Shown here piece after piece: positions 32,923-40,980 of a stretch of 64,000 nt of DNA. Every line of letters begins with the position of its first letter. Positions within the stretch are counted from its first letter, which is position 1. Position numbers and translations under genes: made by a program. The DNA comes from Nonomuraea montanisoli (lineage in GTDB: Bacteria > Actinomycetota > Actinomycetes > Streptosporangiales > Streptosporangiaceae): NCBI RefSeq assembly GCF_013363975.1, contig NZ_JABWGN010000002.1, forward strand, positions 372,001 to 436,000, written 5' to 3'. The notes beneath the pieces were generated by a model, which had not been told where the DNA came from, did not search any database, and worked only from the letters and a program-made list of their open reading frames with translations.

Positions 32923-34407
32923 ATGAAACTGAGTGACCTACTCGCCGGCTACCCCCACCAGGTGGTCCAGGGTGAGCCGGACAAGACGGATGTGCGAGCG
33001 GGCATCGCCTACGACTCGCGGCGGATGACCTCCGGGTCGATGTACGTGGCGATGCGGGGCCGCCACGCTGATGGGCACCAGCACGTGGCCGACGCGGTGC
33101 GCCGGGGCGCGGTCGCGGTGCTCGTCGACCAGCCGATCGAGGCGCTGCCCGAGCCGGTGTGCGTGGTGCGGGTGGCCGACACCCGCGCCGCCGTACCGCT
33201 GGTCGCCGCCCGCTACTTCGGCGAGCCGAGCCGGGAGATGGACGTCGTGGCTGTCACCGGCACCAACGGCAAGAGCTCGGTGTCGTACATGGTGGAGGCG
33301 GTGCTGCGGATCGGGGCGCGGGCCAGGGTCGGGGTGATCGGCACCGACGGGTGCCGCGTCGGCCAGGGGACGGTCGCGGTGGACCGTACGACGCCCACCA
33401 CCCCCGAGGCCGTGGACCTGCAGCACATTCTGCGCACCATGCGGGATCGCGGCGCCGGGACAGTGGTGCTGGAGGCGTCCTCGATGGCGCTGGAGCTGCA
33501 CCGGGTGGATCACACCGACATCGACGTCGGGGTGTTCACCAATCTGACTCCGGATCACCTGGACGACCACGGCGGTCTGGAGGCGTACAAGCGGGCCAAG
33601 CTGCTGCTGTTCCAGGGGCTGTGCGGCAAGGCGGTGGCCAACGCCGACGACCCGGTCAGCGCCGACATCGCCGCCCTCATGCCGGGTGCCACGACGACGT
33701 ACGGCCTGGACGACGCGTCCGCGGACTTCCGCGCGAGCGACCTGCTCATCGAGGCGACCGGGACACGCTTCGTGCTGCACCACGCCGGTCGGACGATCCC
33801 GGCCCGGGTGCCGATCCCCGGGCGGTTCGCCGTCCACAACGCCCTGGCCACCCTGGCAGCCGGTCACCTGCTCGGCCACGACCTGGACGCCCTCGTCGCC
33901 GCGCTGGCGGAGCTGCCGCCGATGCCGGGCCGGTTCGAGACCCACCAGACGCCGGACGGGGTGACGGTGGTGGTCGACTACGCCCACAGCAGCGACTCGC
34001 TGGAGAAGGTGCTGACCACGATCCGTGGCTTCGCCGCCGGCCGGGTGATCACGGTGTTCGGCTGCGGCGGCGACCGCGACCCGAGCAAGCGCGGCCCAAT
34101 GGGCGAGATCGCCGGCAAGCTGTCCGACATCGTCGTCGTCACCAGTGACAACCCGCGCACCGAGGACCCCGAGACGATCATCGACGAGATCATGCCCGGC
34201 GTGGCGGCCACCGACGCCTCGGCCGAGCGGATCACCGATCGGCGCGCGGCCATCGCCCGGGCCCTGCTGGAGGCCCGGCGCGGCGACATCGTGCTGGTGG
34301 CGGGCAAGGGCGCGGAGCCGTACCAGATCATCGGCGAGCGCAAGGTGCCGTTCGACGACATGAGCGTCGTCCGCGAGCTGGCCGGCGACTCGTCGCCGGC
34401 TCTGTAG
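32923..34407 (+). CDS. MurE-type UDP-MurNAc tripeptide ligase paralogue
   Basis: 494-residue Mur ligase. Three domains: N-terminal UDP-binding (IAYDSRRMTSGSMYVAMRG), central ATPase (VVAVTGTNGKSSVSYMVEAV, TTPEAVDLQHIL, VLEASSMALELHRVD, NLTPDHLDDHG), C-terminal (VVVDYAHSSDSLEKVLTTIR, GCGGDRDPSKRGPMGEIA, TSDNPRTEDP, VLVAGKGAEPYQI). DNPR is the motif tied to meso-diaminopimelate recognition. It would add the third residue to the peptidoglycan stem peptide. It lies outside any division/cell-wall (dcw) cluster, between kinase-like genes, so it is probably a second copy with a specialised role. ATG 32923 has GAAGGAGA upstream. Confidence 0.92.
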   Translation: MKLSDLLAGYPHQVVQGEPDKTDVRAGIAYDSRRMTSGSMYVAMRGRHADGHQHVADAVRRGAVAVLVDQPIEALPEPVCVVRVADTRAAVPLVAARYFGEPSREMDVVAVTGTNGKSSVSYMVEAVLRIGARARVGVIGTDGCRVGQGTVAVDRTTPTTPEAVDLQHILRTMRDRGAGTVVLEASSMALELHRVDHTDIDVGVFTNLTPDHLDDHGGLEAYKRAKLLLFQGLCGKAVANADDPVSADIAALMPGATTTYGLDDASADFRASDLLIEATGTRFVLHHAGRTIPARVPIPGRFAVHNALATLAAGHLLGHDLDALVAALAELPPMPGRFETHQTPDGVTVVVDYAHSSDSLEKVLTTIRGFAAGRVITVFGCGGDRDPSKRGPMGEIAGKLSDIVVVTSDNPRTEDPETIIDEIMPGVAATDASAERITDRRAAIARALLEARRGDIVLVAGKGAEPYQIIGERKVPFDDMSVVRELAGDSSPAL

Positions 34408-34560
34408 CCCCGCCTTCTCCGGCCACCTGCTCGGCTGGCGTCCCGACCCCCTCACCACGCCCGACGCGAGTCCGCGACGCGAGAATGCCCGCCCCGTTCC
34501 GCCTCGGCGGATCGAGCTCCGGCCTGGTGGCTTCGTCGGGCCGGCGCTAGGGTGCGCCGA

Positions 34561-35493
34561 ATGATCGAGATCCCGGAGGCGTTCGCGCGGAGCACTGTCG
34601 AGCGTGAAGGAGAGCCTGGAGCGGCGTGGCTGGCCGAACTGCCCAGGACGGTGGACGAGCTGCTGACGCGCTGGACGTGTGAGCCGGACGGCGAGGTCAT
34701 GCACGGGGGCGTCGGGGTCATCGTCCCGGTGCGACGGCGGACCGGGGGAGCCGCCGTGCTCAAGGTGTCGTTTCCGCATCCCGGCAACGTCCACGAGCCG
34801 GACGCGTTCGCGGCATGGGGCGGGCGGGGAGCTGTTCTGCTGCACGAGCGCGACGACGAACGTTTCGCCATGCTGCTTGAGCGGGCCTGCACGTCGACGC
34901 TGGCGGAGGTGGACGACGGTGATGAGGTGGTCGCGATCGCGGGACGGATCAGCCGCCGGCTGGCCGTCCCCGCGCCGCGAGGGCTGCCCCGGCTGCGGGA
35001 GCAGGCCGACGCCTGGGAAGAGGAGCTGCGCAAGGACGCCGGGGAGCTGAGGCACACACTGCCGCGTCATGTCCTGGACGCTGCCGTGGCGACCATCCGC
35101 GAGCTGGGGCGCGTCCAGCCGGACATCCTCATCCACGGCGACCTGCACGCCAGGAACATCCTGCGGGCGGATCGTGAGCCCTGGCTGGCCGTCGACCCCA
35201 AGGGATATGTGGGGGACCCCGCGTACGACGGCGGCACGCTGCTCAAGTCACGCGCGCTGACGCTGCTGGAAGCGGACGACCTGCGAAAGGTCGTCCACCG
35301 CACGGTGGACATCTTCGCCGAGGCCGCGGAAGTCGATCGCGAGCGTGCCCGGCGCTGGGCCCAGTTCCATGCCGTCCAGGCCGCGTTCTGGGGCCGCCGT
35401 CACGGCTTCCGCGTCGCCCGCGGCGGAGCGCGCCTGGACTGGCTCACCGAATTCGCGGACCGCCTGGCGGAGTTGCTCGCGGAAGGCTCCTAG
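34561..35493 (+). CDS. APH(6)-like aminoglycoside/hydroxyurea phosphotransferase
   Basis: 310 residues of the APH(6)/hydroxyurea phosphotransferase family, which includes streptomycin 6-kinases. Signatures: AAVLKVSFPHPGNVHEPDAF, GRGAVLLHERDDERFAMLLE, catalytic ILIHGDLHARNILRADREPW and LAVDPKGYVGDPAYDGGTLL. ATG 34561. Streptomycin resistance is possible from family membership, but other substrates are equally plausible. Lies alone between the Mur ligase and the GntR/ABC operon. Confidence 0.88.
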   Translation: MIEIPEAFARSTVEREGEPGAAWLAELPRTVDELLTRWTCEPDGEVMHGGVGVIVPVRRRTGGAAVLKVSFPHPGNVHEPDAFAAWGGRGAVLLHERDDERFAMLLERACTSTLAEVDDGDEVVAIAGRISRRLAVPAPRGLPRLREQADAWEEELRKDAGELRHTLPRHVLDAAVATIRELGRVQPDILIHGDLHARNILRADREPWLAVDPKGYVGDPAYDGGTLLKSRALTLLEADDLRKVVHRTVDIFAEAAEVDRERARRWAQFHAVQAAFWGRRHGFRVARGGARLDWLTEFADRLAELLAEGS

Positions 35494-35564
35494 ACAGGTA
35501 TCGCTGCCATGGCGCGGCATGGAGCCAGCAGGAGGTTTGACAAAGAACGATCACCGCAACACCA

Positions 35565-35586
35565 TTTCACTACTTATCTAGTGAAA
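35565..35586. promoter_or_regulatory. GntR operator (8-bp inverted repeat)
   Basis: tttcacta (35565-35572) and tagtgaaa (35579-35586) are perfect inverted arms with a 6-bp spacer, 14 bp before the GntR start. A TTGACA at 35537-35542 is a candidate -35, so the operator covers the expected -10/transcription start. This placement fits autorepression by the YtrA-type regulator. Confidence 0.75.
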
Positions 35587-35599
35587 GGGTGTTGGTCGC

Positions 35600-36007
35600 G
35601 TGATCGAGTTCCACCTGGACCGAAGATCCGGGGTTGCGACGTACCTTCAGCTCGTCCACCAGGTCAAGCAGGCCCTCCGTCTGGGCACGCTGCGGCCGGG
35701 CGACCGGCTGCCCACCGCGCGGGAGGTGGTCGAGGCCCTGGCGATCAACCCCAACACCGTGCTCAAGGCGTACCGCGAGCTCGAACGGGAGGGCCTGGTG
35801 GAGGGCAGGCCGGGGCTGGGCACGTTCGTCCAGCGCTCCCTCGGCGGAGTGCGGCTCGCCGACCAGGCCGCACTGCGCCGTGAGCTCGACGAGTGGGTAC
35901 GGCGGGCGCGCCGGGCCGGGCTGGACCGGGACGACATGGAGACGCTGTTCTCCCTGGCGATGACCGACGCGTACCGAGGCGGAGCGGCCGGAGAGGAGAC
36001 GGCGTGA
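35600..36007 (+). CDS. GntR family (YtrA-type) regulator
   Basis: 135 residues: a winged HTH (TYLQLVHQVKQALRLGTLRP, GDRLPTAREVVEALAINPNT, VLKAYRELEREGLVEGRPGL) followed by only a short helical tail, the YtrA subfamily layout. These repressors normally control the ABC transporter operon they head. GTG 35600; the stop overlaps the ATPase start by four bases. Operator visible just upstream. Confidence 0.93.
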   Translation: MIEFHLDRRSGVATYLQLVHQVKQALRLGTLRPGDRLPTAREVVEALAINPNTVLKAYRELEREGLVEGRPGLGTFVQRSLGGVRLADQAALRRELDEWVRRARRAGLDRDDMETLFSLAMTDAYRGGAAGEETA

Positions 36008-36852
36008 CGGCCGCCCTGACGGTCACCGGGCTGAGCGTCCGCCACCGGCGGGGTTGGGCGCTGCGCGACTGCTCCCTGTCCGTGCCGGCCGGCCGGGTCG
36101 CCGCGCTCGTCGGCCCCAACGGCGCCGGCAAGACCACGTTGCTCCACACCGTGACCGGCCTGCTCACGCCGCACGGCGGCACGGTCACGGTCGCCGGCGA
36201 CGTGGCGTTCATGGCCCAGGACAAGCCCCTGTACGACACGTTCACGATCGCCGAGACGCTCACGTTCGGCCGCCGCCTGAACCCCCGCTGGGACGGCGCG
36301 TACGCGGCGGGACGTCTCGCCGAGCTCGGCATCGAGCCCGAGCGGAAGATCAAGGAGCTGTCGGGCGGGCAGCAGGCGCAGGTGGCGCTCACACTGGCGC
36401 TGGCCAGGCGTCCCGGCCTGCTCGTGCTGGACGAACCGCTCGCCAACCTCGACCCGCTGGCCCGCCACGACGTCATGCGCGCGCTCATGGGCGAGGTGGC
36501 CGAGCGGGGGACCACGGTCCTCATCTCGTCTCACGTCGTCGCCGACCTCCACGACACCTGCGACTGGCTCGTCGTGCTGAACGGCGGCCGGGTCCAGGTC
36601 AGCGGCGACATCGACGACCTGCTGGCCGGCCACCTGATGCTGTCGGGACCGGACGAGCTCCGCCCCCCGGCCGGGGCCCAGGTGATCGAGGAGAGCCGTA
36701 CCGGCCGCCAGGTGAGGCTGCTGGTGCGCGGCGCGCAGGTGCTCGACCCGCGCTGGAACGTCCGGCAGGCCGACCTCGACGAGCTGGTCCTGGCCTACCT
36801 GCGCAGCCCGGAGGCGTCCGCGCTGCCTCGGCTCTCGGAGGTGGGCGCGTGA
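36004..36852 (+). CDS. ABC transporter ATP-binding protein
   Basis: 282-residue ATPase with Walker A LVGPNGAGKTTLLHTVTGLL, Q-loop FMAQDKPLYDTFT, signature KELSGGQQAQVALTLALARR, Walker B LLVLDEPLANLDPLARHDV and switch His ISSHVV. A C-terminal extension of about 80 residues is typical of drug or peptide exporters of the YtrB/BcrA type. Coupled to GntR upstream and the permease downstream by GTGA overlaps. Confidence 0.94.
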   Translation: MTAALTVTGLSVRHRRGWALRDCSLSVPAGRVAALVGPNGAGKTTLLHTVTGLLTPHGGTVTVAGDVAFMAQDKPLYDTFTIAETLTFGRRLNPRWDGAYAAGRLAELGIEPERKIKELSGGQQAQVALTLALARRPGLLVLDEPLANLDPLARHDVMRALMGEVAERGTTVLISSHVVADLHDTCDWLVVLNGGRVQVSGDIDDLLAGHLMLSGPDELRPPAGAQVIEESRTGRQVRLLVRGAQVLDPRWNVRQADLDELVLAYLRSPEASALPRLSEVGA

Positions 36853-37805
36853 TCTGGCTGACGTGGCGCCAGCACCGCGCGCAGATCCTCGTCACCGGCG
36901 GGCTGCTGGCCGCGCTGGGCCTGCTCCTGCTCGGCTCCGCGGTCGAGGCCCGCCTGTACGTGGCCGGCCACGCGCCGCCCGGCTGCCCCGGCCGCGCCGC
37001 GGCCTGCTGGGATCTGGCCCTGGCACTGAGCGAGCGGTACGACGCCGTCTACACCCTCTTCGGCTGGATGCCGCTGATGGCCCCGGCGCTGGTCGGCGTC
37101 TTCTGGGGCGCCCCGCTGCTGGGACGCGAGTACGAGCGCGGCACGCAGAAGCTGGCCTGGACCCAGGCGGTGTCGGTGCGCCGCTGGATGCTGGTCAAGC
37201 TCGGGGTGCTCGGCGGGCTGGTGTCCGCCGGAGGGCTCCTGCTGTCGGCGATGGTCGCCCTCTGGCGGCCGGTGCTCCAGCGGGAGGACTGGTTCGGCAA
37301 CATCGGCGTGTTCAACATGGTGGGTGTGGCTCCGGCGGCGTGGTGGCTGTACGCCTTCGCGATGGGCGTCGCGGGCGGTGCGCTGTTCCGGCGTACGCTG
37401 CCGGCCATGGCGCTGGTCGTGGCGGGGATCGCGCTGACGATGCCGGGCCTGTTCAGGCTCAGCGAGCACTACGCCGAGCCCGTGCGCACCGTGCAGTCCG
37501 GCAGCACCGTCCTGAACGCCGACGACGCCCGCGTGGTGGGATGGGCCTGGATCGCCCCCTCGGGGACGGAGCTGCCGTCGCCGCCCACGGGCGTGTGCGC
37601 GCACCGTCCCGACACGGGGCGGAGCGGCCGCAACCAGGAGGCGTACGAACGGTGCCTGTTCGGCAAGGGGTACCGGTACGCGATCTACCATCATCCGGCG
37701 ACGCGGTTCTGGAGGTTTCAGTGGACGGAGGCCGCCATCCTGGCCGTGGGCTCGGTGGCCTTCGCGGGGACGGCCGTTCGCCGCACGTTGCGCCGCCGGG
37801 TGTGA
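36849..37805 (+). CDS. ABC transporter permease
   Basis: 318 residues, about six TM helices (first at 10-30, then pairs around 75-95, 115-140, 160-185, 190-205 and 285-305), starting WLTWRQHRAQILVTGGLLAA as in ABC-2-type permeases next to YtrA regulators. A 75-residue extracytoplasmic loop before the last TM has two Cys (GVCAHRPDT and RCLFGKGY). Likely exports or senses a cell-envelope-active compound together with the ATPase. Confidence 0.88.
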   Translation: MIWLTWRQHRAQILVTGGLLAALGLLLLGSAVEARLYVAGHAPPGCPGRAAACWDLALALSERYDAVYTLFGWMPLMAPALVGVFWGAPLLGREYERGTQKLAWTQAVSVRRWMLVKLGVLGGLVSAGGLLLSAMVALWRPVLQREDWFGNIGVFNMVGVAPAAWWLYAFAMGVAGGALFRRTLPAMALVVAGIALTMPGLFRLSEHYAEPVRTVQSGSTVLNADDARVVGWAWIAPSGTELPSPPTGVCAHRPDTGRSGRNQEAYERCLFGKGYRYAIYHHPATRFWRFQWTEAAILAVGSVAFAGTAVRRTLRRRV

Positions 37806-37833
37806 GGGACTCGCGCACGTTCACGTACGGGCA

Positions 37834-37849
37834 CCCGCCAATTGGCGGG
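37834..37849. promoter_or_regulatory. perfect 16-bp palindrome cccgccaattggcggg
   Basis: Exact palindrome 29 bp after the permease stop and 166 bp before the hydrolase ATG. With no loop and no T-run it resembles a repressor operator more than a terminator. Confidence 0.75.
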
Positions 37850-37910
37850 CAACGTCCGCCATGTAGCGCTCGATTCGCGCGCACGGGGCCGCCCATGATG
37901 GTGCACACGC

Positions 37911-37976
37911 CTTCAGGGGACACGTGCATTGAGGGGCACGCGCTTTCAGGGGGCGCGCCTTGAGGGGACACGTGCC
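37911..37976. repeat. four imperfect 15-17 bp units in the hydrolase leader
   Basis: Copies of ttcagggg/ttgagggg followed by acacgtgc- or cgcgc-like sequence start near 37912, 37929, 37945 and 37960. They lie upstream of the alpha/beta hydrolase gene. Confidence 0.7.
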
Positions 37977-38014
37977 GCCGGACGGCGGTGACGTCCACGA
38001 GACCGGAGAGACTC

Positions 38015-39037
38015 ATGAGCAGCGACTTGTCCTCGCCTTCCCCCCGTTCTCCGCGAAGTGCTCAGGTCCTCGGCGGGCCGCCGCCGTTCGACCCGGAACT
38101 GGCGGCGGCACTCCCGCTGATCCACGAGTACATCCCCGCGTCGATCACCCCGGACATGCTCTCCATCCTCCGGCCTGACGCGCCGGACATGGGTGCTCTC
38201 ACGGACGAGGAACTGGCCAGGGGAGGGGCGTTCCACGTCGAGGAGCGGACCGTGCCGGGGCCGGCGGGCGCGCCCGACGTCTCCCTGCTGGTGTGCCGCC
38301 CCGCCGACGCCGACACGCCGCTGGCCGCGATCTACCACACGCACGGCGGCGGCATGATCGCCGGCAACAACCGCATCGGCCTGGCCGAGCTCCTCGACTG
38401 GGCGAAGGACCTGCGGCTCGTCGTCGTGTCGGTGGAGTACCGCCTCGCGCCGGAGCACCCGCATCCCGCGCCGGTGGAGGACTGCTACGCGGGGCTGGTG
38501 TGGACGGCCGAGCACGCCGCCGAGCTGGGCATCGACCCCGAGCGCATCGTGATCGCCGGTGCCAGCGCCGGGGGCGGGCTGACGGCCGCGCTCGCCCTCA
38601 TGGCCCGCGACCGCAAGGGCCCCGCCCTGGCCGGGCAGCTCCTCATCTGCCCCATGATCGACGACCGCAACGACACCCCGTCCTCCCTGCAGATGGCGGG
38701 GCTCGGCATCTGGGACCGCACCGCCAACGAGACCGGCTGGACGGCCCTGCTCGGCGGGTCGCGCGGCGGTCCTGACGTCTCCCCGTACGCCGCCCCGGCG
38801 CGTGCCGAGGACCTGTCGGGGCTGCCCCCGGCGTTCGTGGACGTGGGGTCGGCGGAGACCTTCCGTGACGAGGCGGTCGAGTACGCCTCGCGCATCTGGC
38901 AGGCGGGCGGGCAGGCCGAGCTGCACGTGTGGCCGGGCGGGTTCCACGGGTTCGACGGGCTGGTCCCGCATGCCGCCCTGTCGCGGGACACCAGGGAGGC
39001 CCGGTTCCGGTGGCTGCGCCGTCTCCTGAGCACCTGA
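38015..39037 (+). CDS. alpha/beta hydrolase (hormone-sensitive-lipase type)
   Basis: 340-residue esterase. Oxyanion-hole motif YHTHGGGMIAGNN, nucleophile elbow VIAGASAGGGLTAALALMAR, catalytic Asp in AFVDVGSAETFRDEAVEYA and His in WPGGFHGFDGLV: a full HSL/BFAE-family set. YRLAPEHPHPAPVEDCYAGL is also typical. ATG 38015 follows GGAGAG; the earlier in-frame start at 37988 lacks a site. No signal peptide. Preceded by a palindrome and an imperfect repeat. Confidence 0.92.
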   Translation: MSSDLSSPSPRSPRSAQVLGGPPPFDPELAAALPLIHEYIPASITPDMLSILRPDAPDMGALTDEELARGGAFHVEERTVPGPAGAPDVSLLVCRPADADTPLAAIYHTHGGGMIAGNNRIGLAELLDWAKDLRLVVVSVEYRLAPEHPHPAPVEDCYAGLVWTAEHAAELGIDPERIVIAGASAGGGLTAALALMARDRKGPALAGQLLICPMIDDRNDTPSSLQMAGLGIWDRTANETGWTALLGGSRGGPDVSPYAAPARAEDLSGLPPAFVDVGSAETFRDEAVEYASRIWQAGGQAELHVWPGGFHGFDGLVPHAALSRDTREARFRWLRRLLST

Positions 39038-39084
39038 CCGCCGGAGGCCTGACCGCTGGGCCCCGCCGGAGGGGCGGGACGTAC

Positions 39085-39169
39085 GGCTGGGGTGGTGCGT
39101 GGGCTGGGGTGGGGCTTGGGCTGGGGTGGGGCTTGGGCTGGAGTGGGGCTTGGGCTGGGGTGATCGACG
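39085..39169. repeat. five 17-bp G-rich tandem units
   Basis: Unit ggctggggtggggcttg; copies at 39085, 39102, 39119, 39136 and 39153, the middle two exact. Each copy carries GGGG-T-GGGG runs, so the plus strand can form G-quadruplexes. The array ends 25 bp before the PucR-like regulator. Confidence 0.93.
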
Positions 39170-39193
39170 GCTGAGGTGAGGCAGAATGGCCCG

Positions 39194-40762
39194 ATGAAGG
39201 ACCTCGTGGGGCGAGTATCCGCACTCGATCCCGACGCCGGCGCGGCAGTCAAGGTCATCGCCTACTTCGACCGGCTCGGCCGGACGAGGGTCGGCCTGGA
39301 GGCGATCATCCGCGCGGCGGCCGTGCTGGCGGGTTGTCCGGTGCGCCTCGTCGACGACGAGCGCCGTCTTCGCATCCGGGCGCTGGCGGACGGACGCCAC
39401 GAGGACGACGACACACCACCGGATCCAGGCTGGCCGAGCGAACCCGTGGGCAGCGGGGCGGCCCGGCTGTGGCTCGAGCGCCCGGCGCCCTCCGGTCCAG
39501 TCGACGCCATCGTGCTGGAACGGGCCGCCGTGGCGGCGCGGGACGTACTGGACCGTGCCTGGGGCCGCGCTCCCTCCGTGCCGCCACGCGAGGATCCGGC
39601 GCTCGTCGAGCTGCTGCTCAACCCCGCGGCGTCCACCCAGGCCCGGCTCCGCGCGGCTCGCACCCTCGGCCTGGAGGACGGCGGGCTCTTCCGAGCCGTG
39701 GCGGTGTCCGGCGGCACTGCCCGAATCGAACGAGAGACAGTGGCAGGTCCGGGCCGTCCGGACCGCCCGGCGTCGGCCGGCATGGCGCGTCCGGACCGCC
39801 CGGCGTCGGCCGGAACGGAGCGTCCGGACCGCCCGATGTCGACCGGCACGGGGCGTCCGGGCCGCATGGCGCCGACCGACGTGGGGCGTCCCGATCGCAT
39901 GGCGCCGATCGACATGGGCCGTCCCGATCGTTCCGCAGCAGGCGGCACGGCAGGTCCCGGCCGCCCCTCCCTCGCCGATCCGATGACCCGCCAGGACCCG
40001 AATGACCGCCCCTCCGATCCGACTTCGATGACGCGTCAGGCGCCGCCGTCCGGCGGCTCCGCTCATTCGGATCGGATGACGCGTCACGCGCCGCCCCACC
40101 GCTCTTCCCAGCCAGACCCGATGACGCGTGAGGCGCCGTCCGACAGCCCCTCCCGCCCGGATCTGCCCGCTCGCCAAGCGATGTCCGGCCGGCGCGGCCG
40201 TCCGGACCTGGCAGTGCGCCAGACCCCGCCGGATGGACACGCTCAGCCGGGTACGGCGGCAGGCCTGGCCGCGCCTGAGCGACTGGGGATCGGCCGTGCC
40301 GTTCCAGTGCTGGAACTGCCCGAGTCGTGGCGTTCGGCTCGGCTGGCGCTGCGACTCACCGCAGAGGGAACGGACGACGACCCAGGCCCCCGCGTGGTGT
40401 ACGCGGACGACTTGGGCGCCCTGGAACTGCTGGCCGCGGCGGTGGACCCGGGCACGTGGAAGGACGTTCCCGACGTGCGGGCCCTCGACCGCGCCGCCGG
40501 GGCTGCGCCCTGGATGCTCGCCACCTTGCACGCGGTGGCCGGGGCCGTGAGCCTGCGCGCCGCCGCCGCGGAGCTGACCGTTCATCACTCGACCCTCCTG
40601 GATCGTCTCGTTCGGGCCGAGCACCTTCTGGGCTGGAGTGTGCGCACCCCGCAGGGTCGGGTGCGGCTGCACCTGGCCTTCGCCGTACGGCGTCTGCTGC
40701 GTCACCCGGATCAGCTGACGCGCCCGTCCACATCCACATCCACCGGTTCTTCGCACGCCTGA
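39194..40762 (+). CDS. PucR/CdaR-like regulator with repeat insertion
   Basis: 522 residues. The N-terminal 180 look like a GAF-like sensor (FDRLGRTRVGLEAIIRAAAV, CPVRLVDDERRLR). Residues 184-355 are two tandem repeat families (see repeat entry). The C-terminal 130 residues end in a PucR-type HTH (VAGAVSLRAAAAELTVHHST, LLDRLVRAEHLLGWSVRTPQ). ATG 39194 is used; GTG 39176 is possible. The repeat insertion separates sensor from output domain. Regulated genes unknown. Confidence 0.75.
   Translation: MKDLVGRVSALDPDAGAAVKVIAYFDRLGRTRVGLEAIIRAAAVLAGCPVRLVDDERRLRIRALADGRHEDDDTPPDPGWPSEPVGSGAARLWLERPAPSGPVDAIVLERAAVAARDVLDRAWGRAPSVPPREDPALVELLLNPAASTQARLRAARTLGLEDGGLFRAVAVSGGTARIERETVAGPGRPDRPASAGMARPDRPASAGTERPDRPMSTGTGRPGRMAPTDVGRPDRMAPIDMGRPDRSAAGGTAGPGRPSLADPMTRQDPNDRPSDPTSMTRQAPPSGGSAHSDRMTRHAPPHRSSQPDPMTREAPSDSPSRPDLPARQAMSGRRGRPDLAVRQTPPDGHAQPGTAAGLAAPERLGIGRAVPVLELPESWRSARLALRLTAEGTDDDPGPRVVYADDLGALELLAAAVDPGTWKDVPDVRALDRAAGAAPWMLATLHAVAGAVSLRAAAAELTVHHSTLLDRLVRAEHLLGWSVRTPQGRVRLHLAFAVRRLLRHPDQLTRPSTSTSTGSSHA
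39743..40250. repeat. in-frame 33-bp (x7) then 45-bp (about x6) repeats
   Basis: Residues 184-260 are seven 11-residue units (AGPGRPDRPAS, AGMARPDRPAS, AGTERPDRPMS, TGTGRPGRMAP, TDVGRPDRMAP, IDMGRPDRSAA and a weaker copy). They run into about six 15-residue units (DRMTRHAPPHRSSQP, DPMTREAPSDSPSRP, DLPARQAMSGRRGRP, DLAVRQTPPDGHAQP). Confidence 0.92.
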
Positions 40763-40980
40763 CGTGCGGTGCCCGGTTCGCCGCCCGGTGAGTCCGGGGC
40801 TCGCCGTGCCCCGACACACGTGGGAATCGCCCAGCGTGAGGCAGGCCGAGTGCGATCGCGAGGTACGTCAGGCAGTGTGGTGGTGAGGTGCAGCCGGCCG
40901 CGTGAGGTGCCGTGTCCGCCTGGCTCCGGTCACGTCGGGTTGGAGCCGTCACCCTCCCTCGGCCGGGACGAAGGGCAGGT

